64,000 bases of DNA from assembly GCA_013398615.1 (NCBI GenBank), contig VZSR01001685.1, forward strand, positions 32,891,630 through 32,955,629, given 5' to 3'. The number at the start of each line of letters is the position of its first letter. Position 1 is the stretch's first letter. The translations under genes were made by a program, and so were the position numbers. The notes under the pieces are model-generated. The model was not told where the DNA came from and did no database searches. It saw only the letters and a program-made list of their open reading frames with translations. Below, in pieces: positions 39,560-50,900 of the stretch. This DNA is from Brachypodius melanocephalos (lineage: Eukaryota; Chordata; Aves; Passeriformes; Pycnonotidae).

Positions 39560-40650
39560 CCTGCCCAGTTCTTTTTCTTATGAGACAAATACACCAAGAT
39601 CTTCTAACCTCTTCTCATAAAAGCAATCCATCTTTCTTCCCAAAAACCATTATTCTAGTTTGAATTTAGCTGTCTTAATATGGGTGACCAGAAACTGCAA
39701 AAACTTCTCTGTATGCTCATAATATGTCTTTAGGGTGAGACATGAGGCTCAGCTGATTTATCTAAGGGCAGACAGAGCTGCCACCTTCTCGGAAGCATCT
39801 CTTGGATTTCTCAGACATATCCTGAAAACAATGAGGGTATCTTGCTCCCTCTCCTCTGCCATTTCCTGCCATTGAGCTCATCAGAGAATTCTTCCTAGTT
39901 GCCTTTCTAAGTGACTTCCCTTGCACATTTTGCTGTTGAATTACAGCTCTTTTCTGCTATTCCAGTCCTCTAGGTAACACAGATCTTCCTGCATTATGCT
40001 TCGATCTTCTCCATATTGACAAAACCTCCAATTTTGTCTCATTACCACACTGCCACTTTTTATGCCTTTGTCATTACTAAAGCTATTAAGGAAAGGTATG
40101 AGGAGAGGAAATAGTTACCAGGGGGAAAACCTGAGCACATAATTTACTGTACAGCAACTGCCCACTTGCATCCAACTACCTGTAGTGAAACAGAGTAGCT
40201 GTCTCCAATCTATCACAGTGTACTGAGGGGCAAGTGTCTTGAGAGAAATAAGTACTGTGCTTAAGTTGCAAACTCACACTCTTGCCCATGATGAGCATGA
40301 CAATTGATTAGGTATCCTTAATCAGTCCCTAATGATCCCTCAAGGATCCACAGTACCTCCATCCAGCCTGATGATCCCCTTCAAGCAAGAGCCGTTGCAT
40401 GATTATGCATTCAGCTCTTTACCTTTTTTTCTAAATTCCCTGCTAATCCCCATTCTCCCTATTGCAATTAGTAAATTCCAGTGGAGCACTGTGTGAGATG
40501 CCCTACTGAAGTCCAAGCAGGTTTGACCTACCCTACTTTCTAGACAAGTCAGTTGGGGAAAACTGAGGAACCTGTAATTGCCCAGATCACAATTTTTCCT
40601 TTCTTAATATGGGTTTATACTTCCAACACTCCTTTTATGCTCTCCACCTT
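39560..40650 (-). mobile_element. Old, highly diverged CR1 copy, reverse orientation
   Basis: Scattered but ordered matches to CR1 in reverse orientation are visible. They include CTTCTAACCTCTTCTCATAA (about 39600), GGGTGACCAGAAACTGCA (about 39683), CCTTTCTAAGTGACTTCCCT followed by TGCACATTTT (about 39902-39932), TCATTACTAAAGCTATTAAG (about 40071), ATGCCCTACTGAAGTCCAAG (about 40498-40517), and CTTTCTTAATATGGGT (about 40599). The order and spacing follow the CR1 ORF2 region read backward. No open frame is left. Divergence is far greater than in the copies at 41249 and 42534, so this is an ancient insertion. Both edges are approximate. Confidence 0.68.
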
Positions 40651-41038
40651 TTAATTTATAAAAATAAAACTATCAGACTCTTATTGTTTCATGTGTTGTT
40701 GAAAATTAGGTTCATGTTTACTCCTGATGCATGATGGAACTAAACTTTCCAGATTCTGATTTTATCTCAGCTGTTGAGATTTCAGATTCTCTTGTTTTCC
40801 CCCTGGGTACCATGATTATTATTAAATCTTGAATCTTGAAATATTTGTTATTACTGAACAATGATTCAATAGTTAGCTATTATTGAATAACTATTCATCT
40901 TTCTTTGGCAAAAACTAGGAAAAACCCCAACATTTTGGGTTTGATCCAAAGCTAAATCTTAACCTCACTCCCTGCAAAGAAGAATGGCTTTCTTCTTTGT
41001 TCTTTTGTTAGCTTTACTATCAATAGCTTTCTGCTGCT
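40651..41038. other. Unassigned sequence between CR1 copies
   Basis: About 390 bp, AT-rich, without a feature that I recognise. It may contain more of the decayed CR1 to the left. Confidence 0.5.
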
Positions 41039-41248
41039 TCATAGAATCATAGAATACTGTCATCTGGTCCAAACTTTCTTGGCAAAAGCACAATCTAGAG
41101 AACATGGCCCAGCATGCTCTCCAGCTGAATATCAAAATTTTCCAATGCTGGGGAACCCACCATTTCCTTAGAGAGATTATTCCAGTGGCTGATTGCTCTT
41201 ACTGTGAAATATTTTCTCTTTTGTGTCCATCTACCATCTCTGCACAAT
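41039..41248 (-). mobile_element. CR1 fragment, 3' end, reverse orientation
   Basis: It begins with ATAGAATCATAGAATACTG, the reverse complement of the CR1 3' terminal repeats, and continues through a 3' UTR and ORF2-end region (GAGATTATTCCAGTGGCTGA, then TTACTGTGAAATATTTTC). It stops abruptly at the next CR1 terminus. The sequence differs from its neighbour beyond the terminus, so it is a separate, older insertion of another CR1 subfamily rather than a tandem duplicate. Confidence 0.85.
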
Positions 41249-41640
41249 TAGAATCATAGAATGGTTTGGGTTGGAAAGGACCTGAAAGATTATTCAGTTC
41301 CAACCCACATGGGCAGGGACACCTTCCACTAGACGTGGTTGCTCAGAGCCCCATCCAGCCTAGCCTTGTACATGAACACTTCCAGAGATGGGGCATCCAC
41401 AGCTTCTCTGGGCAATCTCTTCCAGTGTCCCACCACCCTCACAGTAAATAATTTCTTCCTAATATCTAAGTTAAACTTATTTTCTTTAATTTGTCTTTGC
41501 CCTCTCACAACATGTGCTTGAAAATGTCTTTTTAAAGGTTTCTTACATACCCCTTCAGGTACTGGAAGGCTGCAATAAGGTGTCCCCAGAGCCTTCTCCA
41601 GGTTGAACAGACACAGTTCTCTCATCCTATCTTGTTTTAA
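41249..41640 (-). mobile_element. CR1 fragment with ORF2 C-terminus, reverse orientation
   Basis: It starts with TTAGAATCATAGAATGGTTT and GGGTTGGAAAGGACCTGAAA, the canonical avian CR1 3' end. The minus strand is open over 41329-41625 and encodes the CR1 ORF2 C-terminus, including LDIRKKLFTVRVVGHWKRLP, DAPSLEVF and ARLDGALSN. The upstream part (RELCLFNLEKALGTP) is also recognisable. The copy is 5'-truncated and is the best preserved CR1 in the window. It sits immediately beside the copy at 41039, in the same orientation. Confidence 0.95.
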
Positions 41641-42433
41641 GCACTTTTAGCTTTCAATGTATTTGTACCTGATGGATTTTGTACATTTTCTCCTTAAAGT
41701 TTTTAGGGAGATTTTGCAGTTTTGACTTTAACATAGCCTGGGGCTCATCCATATTCAAGACACTGAATTTTTAAATCCAGCACACTCTGCTAATTTGGTT
41801 CTTAATGTCATAAACAGTAAACAAACTTTACTTAAGCACCTTTTTTTTTTTAAATTTAGATTTAATTCAATTCAAAAAGAAATCACTGCTGATCAGAATA
41901 GAATATTATTGTCTGAGACCATAATTTTTGTAATGCTCTTACTACTCACATGAATTCATAAATTCTTCTTGGTCCAGCGATTTTGTAGCAATAGGGCAGT
42001 GACCATGTCCAGAAAGAACTGCACCAGGCAAACCTCTCATGGTAGGCTGGCTCCTTCAGCTGTGGCTGAAGCCTCCTTTAACAGCACAGCCCTACAGTGC
42101 CTGGCAACACTCCCTCTATTCAGGAAGCTGTTTGTCCATTCTGAATCTAAGTGTGCTGATTACCACTATTACTGGCATGTGGAAAATAAGGTGTTTATTA
42201 ACCTTCTCAAAACCAAGTTTACTCCGAATGTGTTATTTTGTGTGCAGTATTCTTTTTGAACAGTTTATTACTCTGTTAGCATTTAAAGTCTTGCACTAAC
42301 TTAATATTTTTTCAATTTTCCTTGAGCAATTTTCCATCCACTCCTATGAATTACAAGATTCCAAGCTCAGGTTCTCTTTGACCAGGGTTCACATAAAAAG
42401 TTTCAGGTTTCAGGTTTTCAGGTGAGGAAGAAG
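41641..42433. other. Unique DNA between CR1 copies
   Basis: No gene is recognisable. A T run lies at about 41841-41850. At 42400-42423, next to the gap, three near-copies of a 7-8 bp unit (GTTTCAG, GTTTCAG, GTTTTCAG) form a small tandem repeat. Confidence 0.55.
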
Positions 42434-42533
42434 NNNNNNNNNNNNNNNNNNNNNNNNNNNNNNNNNNNNNNNNNNNNNNNNNNNNNNNNNNNNNNNNNNN
42501 NNNNNNNNNNNNNNNNNNNNNNNNNNNNNNNNN
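42434..42533. other. Assembly gap, 100 N
   Basis: Exactly 100 undetermined bases, the usual placeholder for a gap of unknown size. CR1 sequence begins directly at its right edge, so the missing DNA probably includes more of that CR1 copy. Confidence 0.99.
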
Positions 42534-42860
42534 AAGACCTCATTGCAGTCCTCAACATCCTCACAAGGGACAGGCACTCCCTGGTGACCAGTGACAGGAC
42601 CTGAGGGAATGGCCTGAATTTGTGCCAGGGGAGGTTTAGGTTGGCTATCAAGAAGACGTTCTTCACCCAGAGGGTGGCTGGGCACTGGAACAGGATCCCC
42701 AGGGAAGTGGTCATAGCACCAAGCATGACAGAGTTCAATAATTGTTTGCACAAAACCTCCGGACACTTGGTGATTCCTGGGGTGTCCTGCACAGAGCCAA
42801 CAAGTTGTACTCGATAATCCTTGTGGGTCCCTTTCAACTCAGAATATTCTGTGATTCTAG
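42534..42860 (+). mobile_element. CR1 fragment, forward orientation, cut by the gap
   Basis: The plus strand encodes the CR1 ORF2 C-terminus in pieces: DLIAVLNILTRDRHSLVTSD just after the gap, then GRFRLAIKKTFFTQRVAGHW and NRIPREVV at 42626-42711. The 3' UTR follows and the element ends with AGAATATTCTGTGATTCTAG. The 5' side disappears into the gap. It is opposite in orientation to the other CR1 copies of the cluster. Confidence 0.93.
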
Positions 42861-45800
42861 GTTTCCCTTATCTCCGTATTGTCCGCTTTCATAACCTATC
42901 TCAGGAAAATATATTTCTCCATTTATGGTCAAATACTTATTTCTTATAAAAGGCACACATTTTCCTAGTCAGGCAGACAATACACTGTATCCCTCCAGCT
43001 ACTTAATCAGCTTAAATGCTCCTTTTCTTCTTAGTGTCCATTCTTCTACAACCTTCTGTTTCTTTATCTGTGAGTACAAGAGACCTATATACACATAAGA
43101 AAAGCTTTTATTTTTGGATTGTAGAAATGGCAGGAAGCTGTTGGGATTTTTTTTTCCTAGCTGAGGAAATGGTTTAATCAAAATGGTTTTCTCATGTAAC
43201 CATTCATCAAAGTATTTGCTGAACGACTCTTGGTTTTGAATAAATAACTGCAACCCAATTTATTGTAAAACATTTCCACTTTTGATACTCAATTCCATAG
43301 TCTGAAAAACAAATTTCTGTGATCAGAAGCTCTTTCTCTAAAGCCAGAATTTGTTTTCCTCAGATGAATTAGTTATTTGTCATCAGTATTGTCAGCAAAC
43401 TAAACACATTAAAACAGCAGCTGAACATATACAAGAAACAAAGTTTTAGTTACAAAATTAAAAATACTGAAAATAATTACCAAAGCATTTTCTCAGATTT
43501 GTTTTTTTGTATTTGTCTCTGTTTGATCCAGCCAACATCCAGAACACACAGACACTCAGAAAGAGTAATAGCAAAAAACCCATCAGTAGCTAAAAATCCC
43601 AAGGATCTAGTCACTTCAGGAGGAATGATATTTTGAAGGAAAAGGCTGGAGTTAGAATTTATATTCTGTTTATTTTCTCTAAATGAATTGGACACATTTA
43701 TAATAAAATAATACAATTTTTATCTGTTAAATTAATTTAGGTAAATTAATTATAAAACAATTATCTGAGGTTTTTATGTCATGCAGGAACTGTCATTTAT
43801 ATGCCGGTTGTATGCAAAGAGAGAAAAGGTTGCCCTCTTAATTTATTTTAATGCATGCAACAATGAAACATGATTTAATTGAAACAAAAGACAAGATGAT
43901 GAAAAGAATTTTTTTCTTTTTTTTTTTTTTTTCCCAGAAAAATCCAAAGCATTTGCATTCAAGGCCTTGAAGCATTTCCACATTATAAATTATATATTTA
44001 TATGTAAATGGACTTCTGGCTTCTGTTCAGAATATTTGGCAAATTGAAAGCTAGATTCTGCTGTCTTTATCTCCACTGAGTTGTGAACTATTCCCTGAAT
44101 ATTCCTATAGATTTCTAAAGCTTTGCATAACTTAAGCTACCATATGTAAGCTACATGTGAAGGGTTTTATGACAAAATGTGTGCATCTGTGAACTTTCTA
44201 CTCCCCATTTGAAAAATAGTGTGTCATACCTGCAAAGCTGAAGCAGTTGAACCTTGGGATCAAAACAAAAGGTTTGGACTCCTCCTTTAATCTTAGAAAA
44301 AAATTCTCCATTGGCATCTCCTTCCTTCCATGTTGGCATGAATTCATGATAGCTTAAAATCAGTGTTTTTGAGGAAGAAATGGTAAAGGAGAATAAAAGA
44401 AAAATCCTGGTGTACAATGTGCTGACAATAGTCCAGGGATTGACAAGGAATACCCTAAAAGCAAAATCGTGATCCCTCATACAAGGGGGACACAAGTGCA
44501 GGAGGGAAGGAAACTGATTCAGAGCACCCCACAAGGTCTTTGTTTTGCTCAGAAATCTCAGACTGAATCCAAGAAATCTTTTCTGAAGAAACCACGTCAC
44601 ATCTTCACAACTTGAAGGTCAATTAATTGTTTCCTGGAACAATTATTTTGTCAGTGCAGTTCCTGAGTAGTTCCTAATTATGAGCTTTATTTCACAGTCT
44701 TCCATAATGATCGTACTACTGGAAGGACAACAGGTTTAAAATACTCAATTCTGACTCCACAAATTGACTTACCAAGTTAAAGGTGACTCACTAACAAGAG
44801 CAATAACTTCAATATCAAGGAAGTGTAGGAAGACATACAGCAGAATTCCCTTTACCATACTTCTTAAAAAAGGGAAAGTAATATTTTACTGAATCTTTTA
44901 TTGTTAGTGGAAAAGAAGTCTGAGAAAATGGCAATAATGTGGCAATATGAACAGTAATGAACCTGATTGCCATTTTGAAGAACTTACCCTTTCTATTTCT
45001 TACCAGAAATAATTAATAAAATATTTATTTTGTTGATAATTGATGCATTTTTGTTATACTACTTCTCACAAAATTTTGCAATTGTTCGAAAAAAAACCCA
45101 AAACAAAGAGAAAAAGAAGGGTTTTCCTTTGTTTAGAGAACTGTGGATCTCCACCTAGAGATCTCGAGTTTCAAAGGAAAAGTATTCCAGGTGAATGTTT
45201 GAATACAGCCCCTCTACCCCAAGGCCTTTTTAAAGAAAACAATTCAGCGGTTTTCTCTTTGGAAAACATTTTAAGTACTGCAATCAGAGACCTCATGCTG
45301 CCATTCATTTGTCTGGGCTGGATTCTCTATCACTACATTTGACTCCACCACACTACAGATAAAAAAGCAGGAATACATTGTAGGATAGCATAGAAATATC
45401 CAAGTAACACTGGAGTTAATTAAGTTTTATCACATATTATAATGTACAGGATAGAGTCCCACACTCTTTCGGGTGCCTGGGCCACCTCAGTTCCTGGTGC
45501 CTCTACCGTGCATTGTGAGAATCCGTCCCAGCACCAAGTCCATAAGAGCAAAAAGAGAGATGGAGGTACCAAGACATCATCTCCACCTAACAAGTTCTGA
45601 TGTACACCAAAAGTTGAAATTTTCCACTCCAAAGAAACGAGATCTCCAGCAAAATTGTTATTTCACCATTTGTTGATACAGATACAAAAATCTGACACTA
45701 AATGATAGAGCTGATGCTGCAACAATGACACAAGAAACAGGAAAAATGTTAGTTTACTGTCACATAAAACTATTAAAGACAATATTTCACAAATCTGATA

Positions 45801-47999
45801 GAAAGTCTGTTGGTTTCCATATGTAGATTTCAGAACACTACTTTATAAAAAGCTTTGTTCCAAAAAGCTATAAAATAAGCATTCTTGGTTGCGGTCCCAT
45901 AATATAATTTTACAGCAGAATTTAAGACAGTAGCTCTGCTTGTCAAAAGTTGCAAGGGAAAGGTAGAAGCTCCTGCTGATGACTTAAGATTAAAAATAAA
46001 ATCTGATTTTAAACTAACGTTTTCTATTTTGGAACATGTATTTGCATACAAAATGGGGTTTGTCTCATTTGAACAAAAAGCCTTTGCCTTGCAATAGAGA
46101 GCAGAGGGTGGGCTGTGTCATGAAGCTCAGACACAGTAAATTTGGAGCCATATTTTAGTACTGGGCTACCCACGAGCTCAGAGACACAGCTGATCTCCTT
46201 CAATCTGGAGTCCCTCCTGGAGTGTTAGTAAATAACTAACTGTTCCACTCAGGCAGGTGCTGTTACAAGGCAGATTATAATTACATCTACGCTGTGGTTG
46301 CAAAAAGAAAACACAGTGCTTTGAAATCTTAAAATTAAAATTACTTCAGGTTCAACCAACTCTCTTTAAAATGTGGACTACAGCAAAACTAGAAAGCCCA
46401 ATAAAATAAAGTATCACAGCCACCTAGTATAATTAAAACAAGTTATCCAAAAGATTTACTGGTTAACTGGTATAATTCCCCCTCGATGGGAATACATCAG
46501 ATCTGTAGCCAGCACTGCTACAAACACTGCTCCTCTCTCTGAAGTCCAAAATAAATATCTCTGTTGCATTTTGGGGGGGTTACAATCTCCTGCAGGTCAG
46601 TGCCCTCTTCAGTGTGACACTAAACAGAAAAGGTGAAATACTGTCAATGAGAGTTTTGCTATTGACTTCATCTAAGCCAGGACTTCATTCCAAGTGTTTC
46701 ACCCACTCTTAAATTTTAATAATGCTTATCTTATCTATCCTAAGAAATTTAAATGGCAAAACAACATCTGACATGCATGTAAATCTAGAAGCTTGGAATA
46801 TGGGGTGAAGGGAGACAAGTTCTCAAAAATAGGTTCCACATTCACTGAGATATGCTCAGCCTGCTATGGGTATCTCCAACATGTTAGTGCTTGATCCTAC
46901 CTTTCCCAAATGTCAAGGGCAACATCTCTTCAAATTTCCGCAGGAGAATGTGGTAACAGGCACATAAAAATGAGTGAACTCTGCCTTTTTGTGCTATCCC
47001 TCATAAATCACCTTTGTTTGCATAAGGCCCAAGGCAAAGTCTATTGAAATCAGTATAAGCCTTTTTCTTTTGGATCAAGTCCATTATCTGTGTTTCTCCT
47101 GCTTCTTCCCCTTTTGGCTGAAATGTCACATCTCACTTAAGCATAGAAGGGTGGCCAACAGAAGAGATGGAGCCAGCTACAGGAGTGTCATGAGAATACA
47201 TGAATGAGATATGTATATTCATAGAAAGCTTCGTTTTAAAACAGAGTAGCAGAGCGAAGACACATCAGTTGCTCTTGCACACTGATAATTTACACATTTT
47301 ACACATTATTACTTTGCTGTTCTACAGCAAAAAATGTAGTTACTATAGCAACTGGTTTGTCATATGACCAGGATTCTATTTTTATTATCACTTAAAGGTA
47401 CATATTAACATGCATAATATACAGACTACTTATGGGGGCTGAAAACATATATATTAACATTTTAAACCTTAAAAGAGACAGTCCTTGCTAATTTCTTTTA
47501 CTATCTGCATTTTTTATTAGGTTACCTATCTAAAGACTCACAAAAAGGATGGAATAAAACTGTCATTACAGCTCCTAGTGAACTCATGCAGTTTTCTCCT
47601 TTGTGGTACAGGAGACCAGAGGTATCTACAAGGTTCAGAGCTCCTGAGAGTTCCAGGGCACTGCCAAGGTCTACACAGGTGTTTCCAAGAGTTTTGGCTC
47701 CTGTGTATCTTTATCACCAGCTATCTTTTTATCCCCTTTTGTACCATGCTCCTGAGCAAGCTTATTTTTTGGATGACTTATATTGAATGAATCAAGAAGA
47801 CATCTTAAAGCATCAGTTTCTTTTCTCAGTCTAACATACAAGTTGTTTCTGTAAAGATGTCGTCCATCTGCAACAGACACAAAATAAACCATTTCTCAGC
47901 ATCAGACAGCTCCTGGAGTCCCTTGCACAAGATAGCTGATATGACACATTTCTCATTGCTGTTAAACAGAATTCATCAAATAGTGCATTTTCAGTCCAG
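42861..47999. other. Unique DNA, no gene seen; enhancer-like block
   Basis: A T-rich tract lies at 43909-43932. Positions 43725-43880 are dense in AATTA-type cores and hold ATGCAAAG (43812-43819), a POU-type motif, and look like a conserved non-coding element. The longest open frame is 149 codons on the minus strand (44151-44600), without recognisable domains. No RNA gene is visible. Confidence 0.55.
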
Positions 48000-50900
48000 T
48001 GGTCAAAATGAGTGTAGAAGGGGATGTTTAGGGAAAAAATAATTTTAGAAAAGGGGTGAGAGTGGGTTGTAGAGTTTTTCTTCTTGTCTCATTTGACTTT
48101 AACACTGACAAATTTTTGGTGGTGTGGGTGTGGGGAGGACTCTTACTGAATTTGAAACTCCCATTCTGGGACCAGAATACCCATACAATCATTTACTGCA
48201 GCAGCCAGGGACTATACTCGCAGCAGAGCTTCTCAGGTTGCACCACTTTACAGTTTGTTTTGGAGGCCAATGCAGAGCACTCCTATTGCTCTATTGAGCC
48301 TTAAACTACTTAAGATTGTAACTAGTTAGGGAGGGGGAGGGCTCCCAATTCAAATTATTTCAACCTTTTTACTCCCTGTGGAGACTTAACGTGCTGTCAA
48401 GCCCCCTCTGACTTCAGCTGACGGCAAACTTAGATGGCTTCTACTCCAATATATGGTTTGAACCTTACAGATCCCTTAACACAGAGCTCCATCTATACTG
48501 TGCCCTATAGCCTTCAGCAAAGTTGTCCACGTTGCAATTTTGAACTCTCAAAGGTAACCTTGAAGTATAACTCAGGTTCTTTCATGCTATGGGAGGCTTA
48601 TAGGAATCAGTCTGCATGTCACTGACTTATGGGTAGCAGAGAAAGGCGACAGATGCAGAGCTGCCAGAAGTCAGGAAAAGAGGACTTGTGGTATTGCTCC
48701 TGCATGTCTGAGCCCAGAGAATCAGGTCAGTTCTCAACATCCTGCAGGAAAAAAGTGCATCTGTCTCCCAGCATGTTCATGTCATTCATGGAGCCTTCAG
48801 TTTGTGGCTGATGCTGCAACTGACGTTCCCTGGCTCTGTGACTGTGTTGCTGGTTGTCTGGTGTGGCTAAAATTACTCTCACATTGACCCAAACTTGAGT
48901 ACCAAAGGAAAGTGTTCCTCTCCTGGTGTCATACTGCTGCAGCAAGGGACTTCTAGGGTGCCCACCAGTATTTTTCACGTGAAAACACATGCAAACAGCC
49001 TGTGCTAAGAGCCCAAATGAAATTATCCCCTTTGCCTAACTTAAAAAAAAATGGTGCAAAAGCCAGCATCCCAAAAGGTTTTGGGTCCATAAGCAGTATT
49101 GCAGGTAAAGAAGGTTTGTTATATTCAGTGGCTAAAGGGTTTCAACAAGTGAAAAAGACCTTGCATTAGATGGCAGCTCTGATATCTTGGCATGAGGAAT
49201 TTGTACGCCATTATTTGTGCCAGAGGAGAGAATCATGAAGAACGCCTTGTATAAATCCCAGTAAATAAATCAAAACTGCTATCACATGAGGCTTTGTTTC
49301 CATTACTTTGCTATTATCATGGTATACAACAGAAAGCTTCATTATCTGTTTACATCAACACTCTCACAGGCCAGAATGCTTTTTTGCTTTCTGTTGCCAT
49401 TATGTTGTATTATGTGTGGCAATGCCATAGCAACCCAAGATAACACAACTAGTGTAGGGCAACAGTGTAATATTTTCTGGCTTCTGTTTTGAGACAGAAC
49501 ACAGCTACCCACTCTATGCAAGCTATACACAAATACCAAAGATTTAGCACAGTAAGTAGCAATTAGCAAACCAACAGTACTTATTGCAAGCTAGCATTTG
49601 TCTCCCATGTATTCTAAAGGTTTGAAATTACTGAAGGGTATCACTACAGCATCTCAAAGGACTGAGCAACACACAGAGCAGTGTAGTTCATAGGTTTGGT
49701 GTATGTCACCATCCACTGATACACGCTTGATCTAAGTGAACTTATGTATGAGATGTCTGGGCATCCATGTTGTATCTATCCCATCTGAACTGGGTCAGGT
49801 CTTGAATTAATCAGCCAGAGGCTGAGGATACCTTAGGATATGTGTATTTGGCAATCACCACAGCAGTGGTATTTGCAATAGAACTTGTTGAGAATAACTA
49901 ATCAATATGAGCAGGCAGAGTGAAATGACATTCTTAGTCAGCTGAGACAATGAGTTCAGAGTGCCTTCTCTGAAACATGCACTGATTACCATGCCACGAC
50001 CTTGTGTGAATAATGCATTTGGGCAATCAGGCACAGGAAAGTATGATCAGCCAAAGCACCAAACTTTCCTCCTGCTTGTTTAGCTTGTGCCCTGAAATCT
50101 CTCTGATACCCTGGGGATAACATAATCTGCCAGAGCTCAGCTTTTCAATATATTGGGACTTTCACCAGAGATTGTCCATTGCTAGTGGTTTGGTTTTGTG
50201 TCTTCTATCTAAAAATGACATACAAACCAGTTCACACAAGTAATATACACTCTTGTAGTAGGTCACTTTGCATTAATTTGACTGGGTTTTTTTCCCCCCG
50301 TTCATCATTAGATGGTTTCTCCCTGTGCTGAATTAACTTAGTTACATTGGACAGGGATCAGATGACAACCATTTTGCAAACTCTGACCTATAGATGCTAT
50401 GCACAGGAACTAGACTTCTAAAAAGATTTAAATATGTTTTCATAAGCACTGATAAACATGGTCTTACCTGCCAATGAACACAGTTAAAACTAATATACCA
50501 TTAGAGTTGGTATTAAACATTATTAAGGTTGACTCAGGTAGCTATTGAGCCAATGTTCAGATGTTTGGGGAGAAGCAACAGCATATTTGGGCAAACAGAT
50601 GAGGACTGAAGTAGCTTCTTAACCCAAAATACAGAAGTATGCAAATGCCCTTAGGAAATGCAAATGCCCATCTAACTTACATAGATGCCAAAACTTTACT
50701 GACCTCTGTGTGTAGGAATGGACGAGGTTGAAAGAGCAAGAAATGTTCTTGGAGGCAGACGAGGCAGATTTCGTTAGTGCCAGAATTAGGATTGCAGTGA
50801 GCCTCAGTGGAAAAGCCCATCTGGAGCAAAGGGTGCTGTCTTGCATAGATTAAAGACACAGATAAGAGAAGATGATGTAAAGCCTCTAAACGATCTGGAG

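Noticed and set aside
42410..42837. Open frames spanning the 100-N gap
   Set aside because: They depend on the gap being open; the readable parts are CR1 ORF2 or its antisense.
44151..44600. 149-codon minus-strand open frame
   Set aside because: It has no recognisable domain or splice context, and one frame of this length is plausible by chance in 64 kb.
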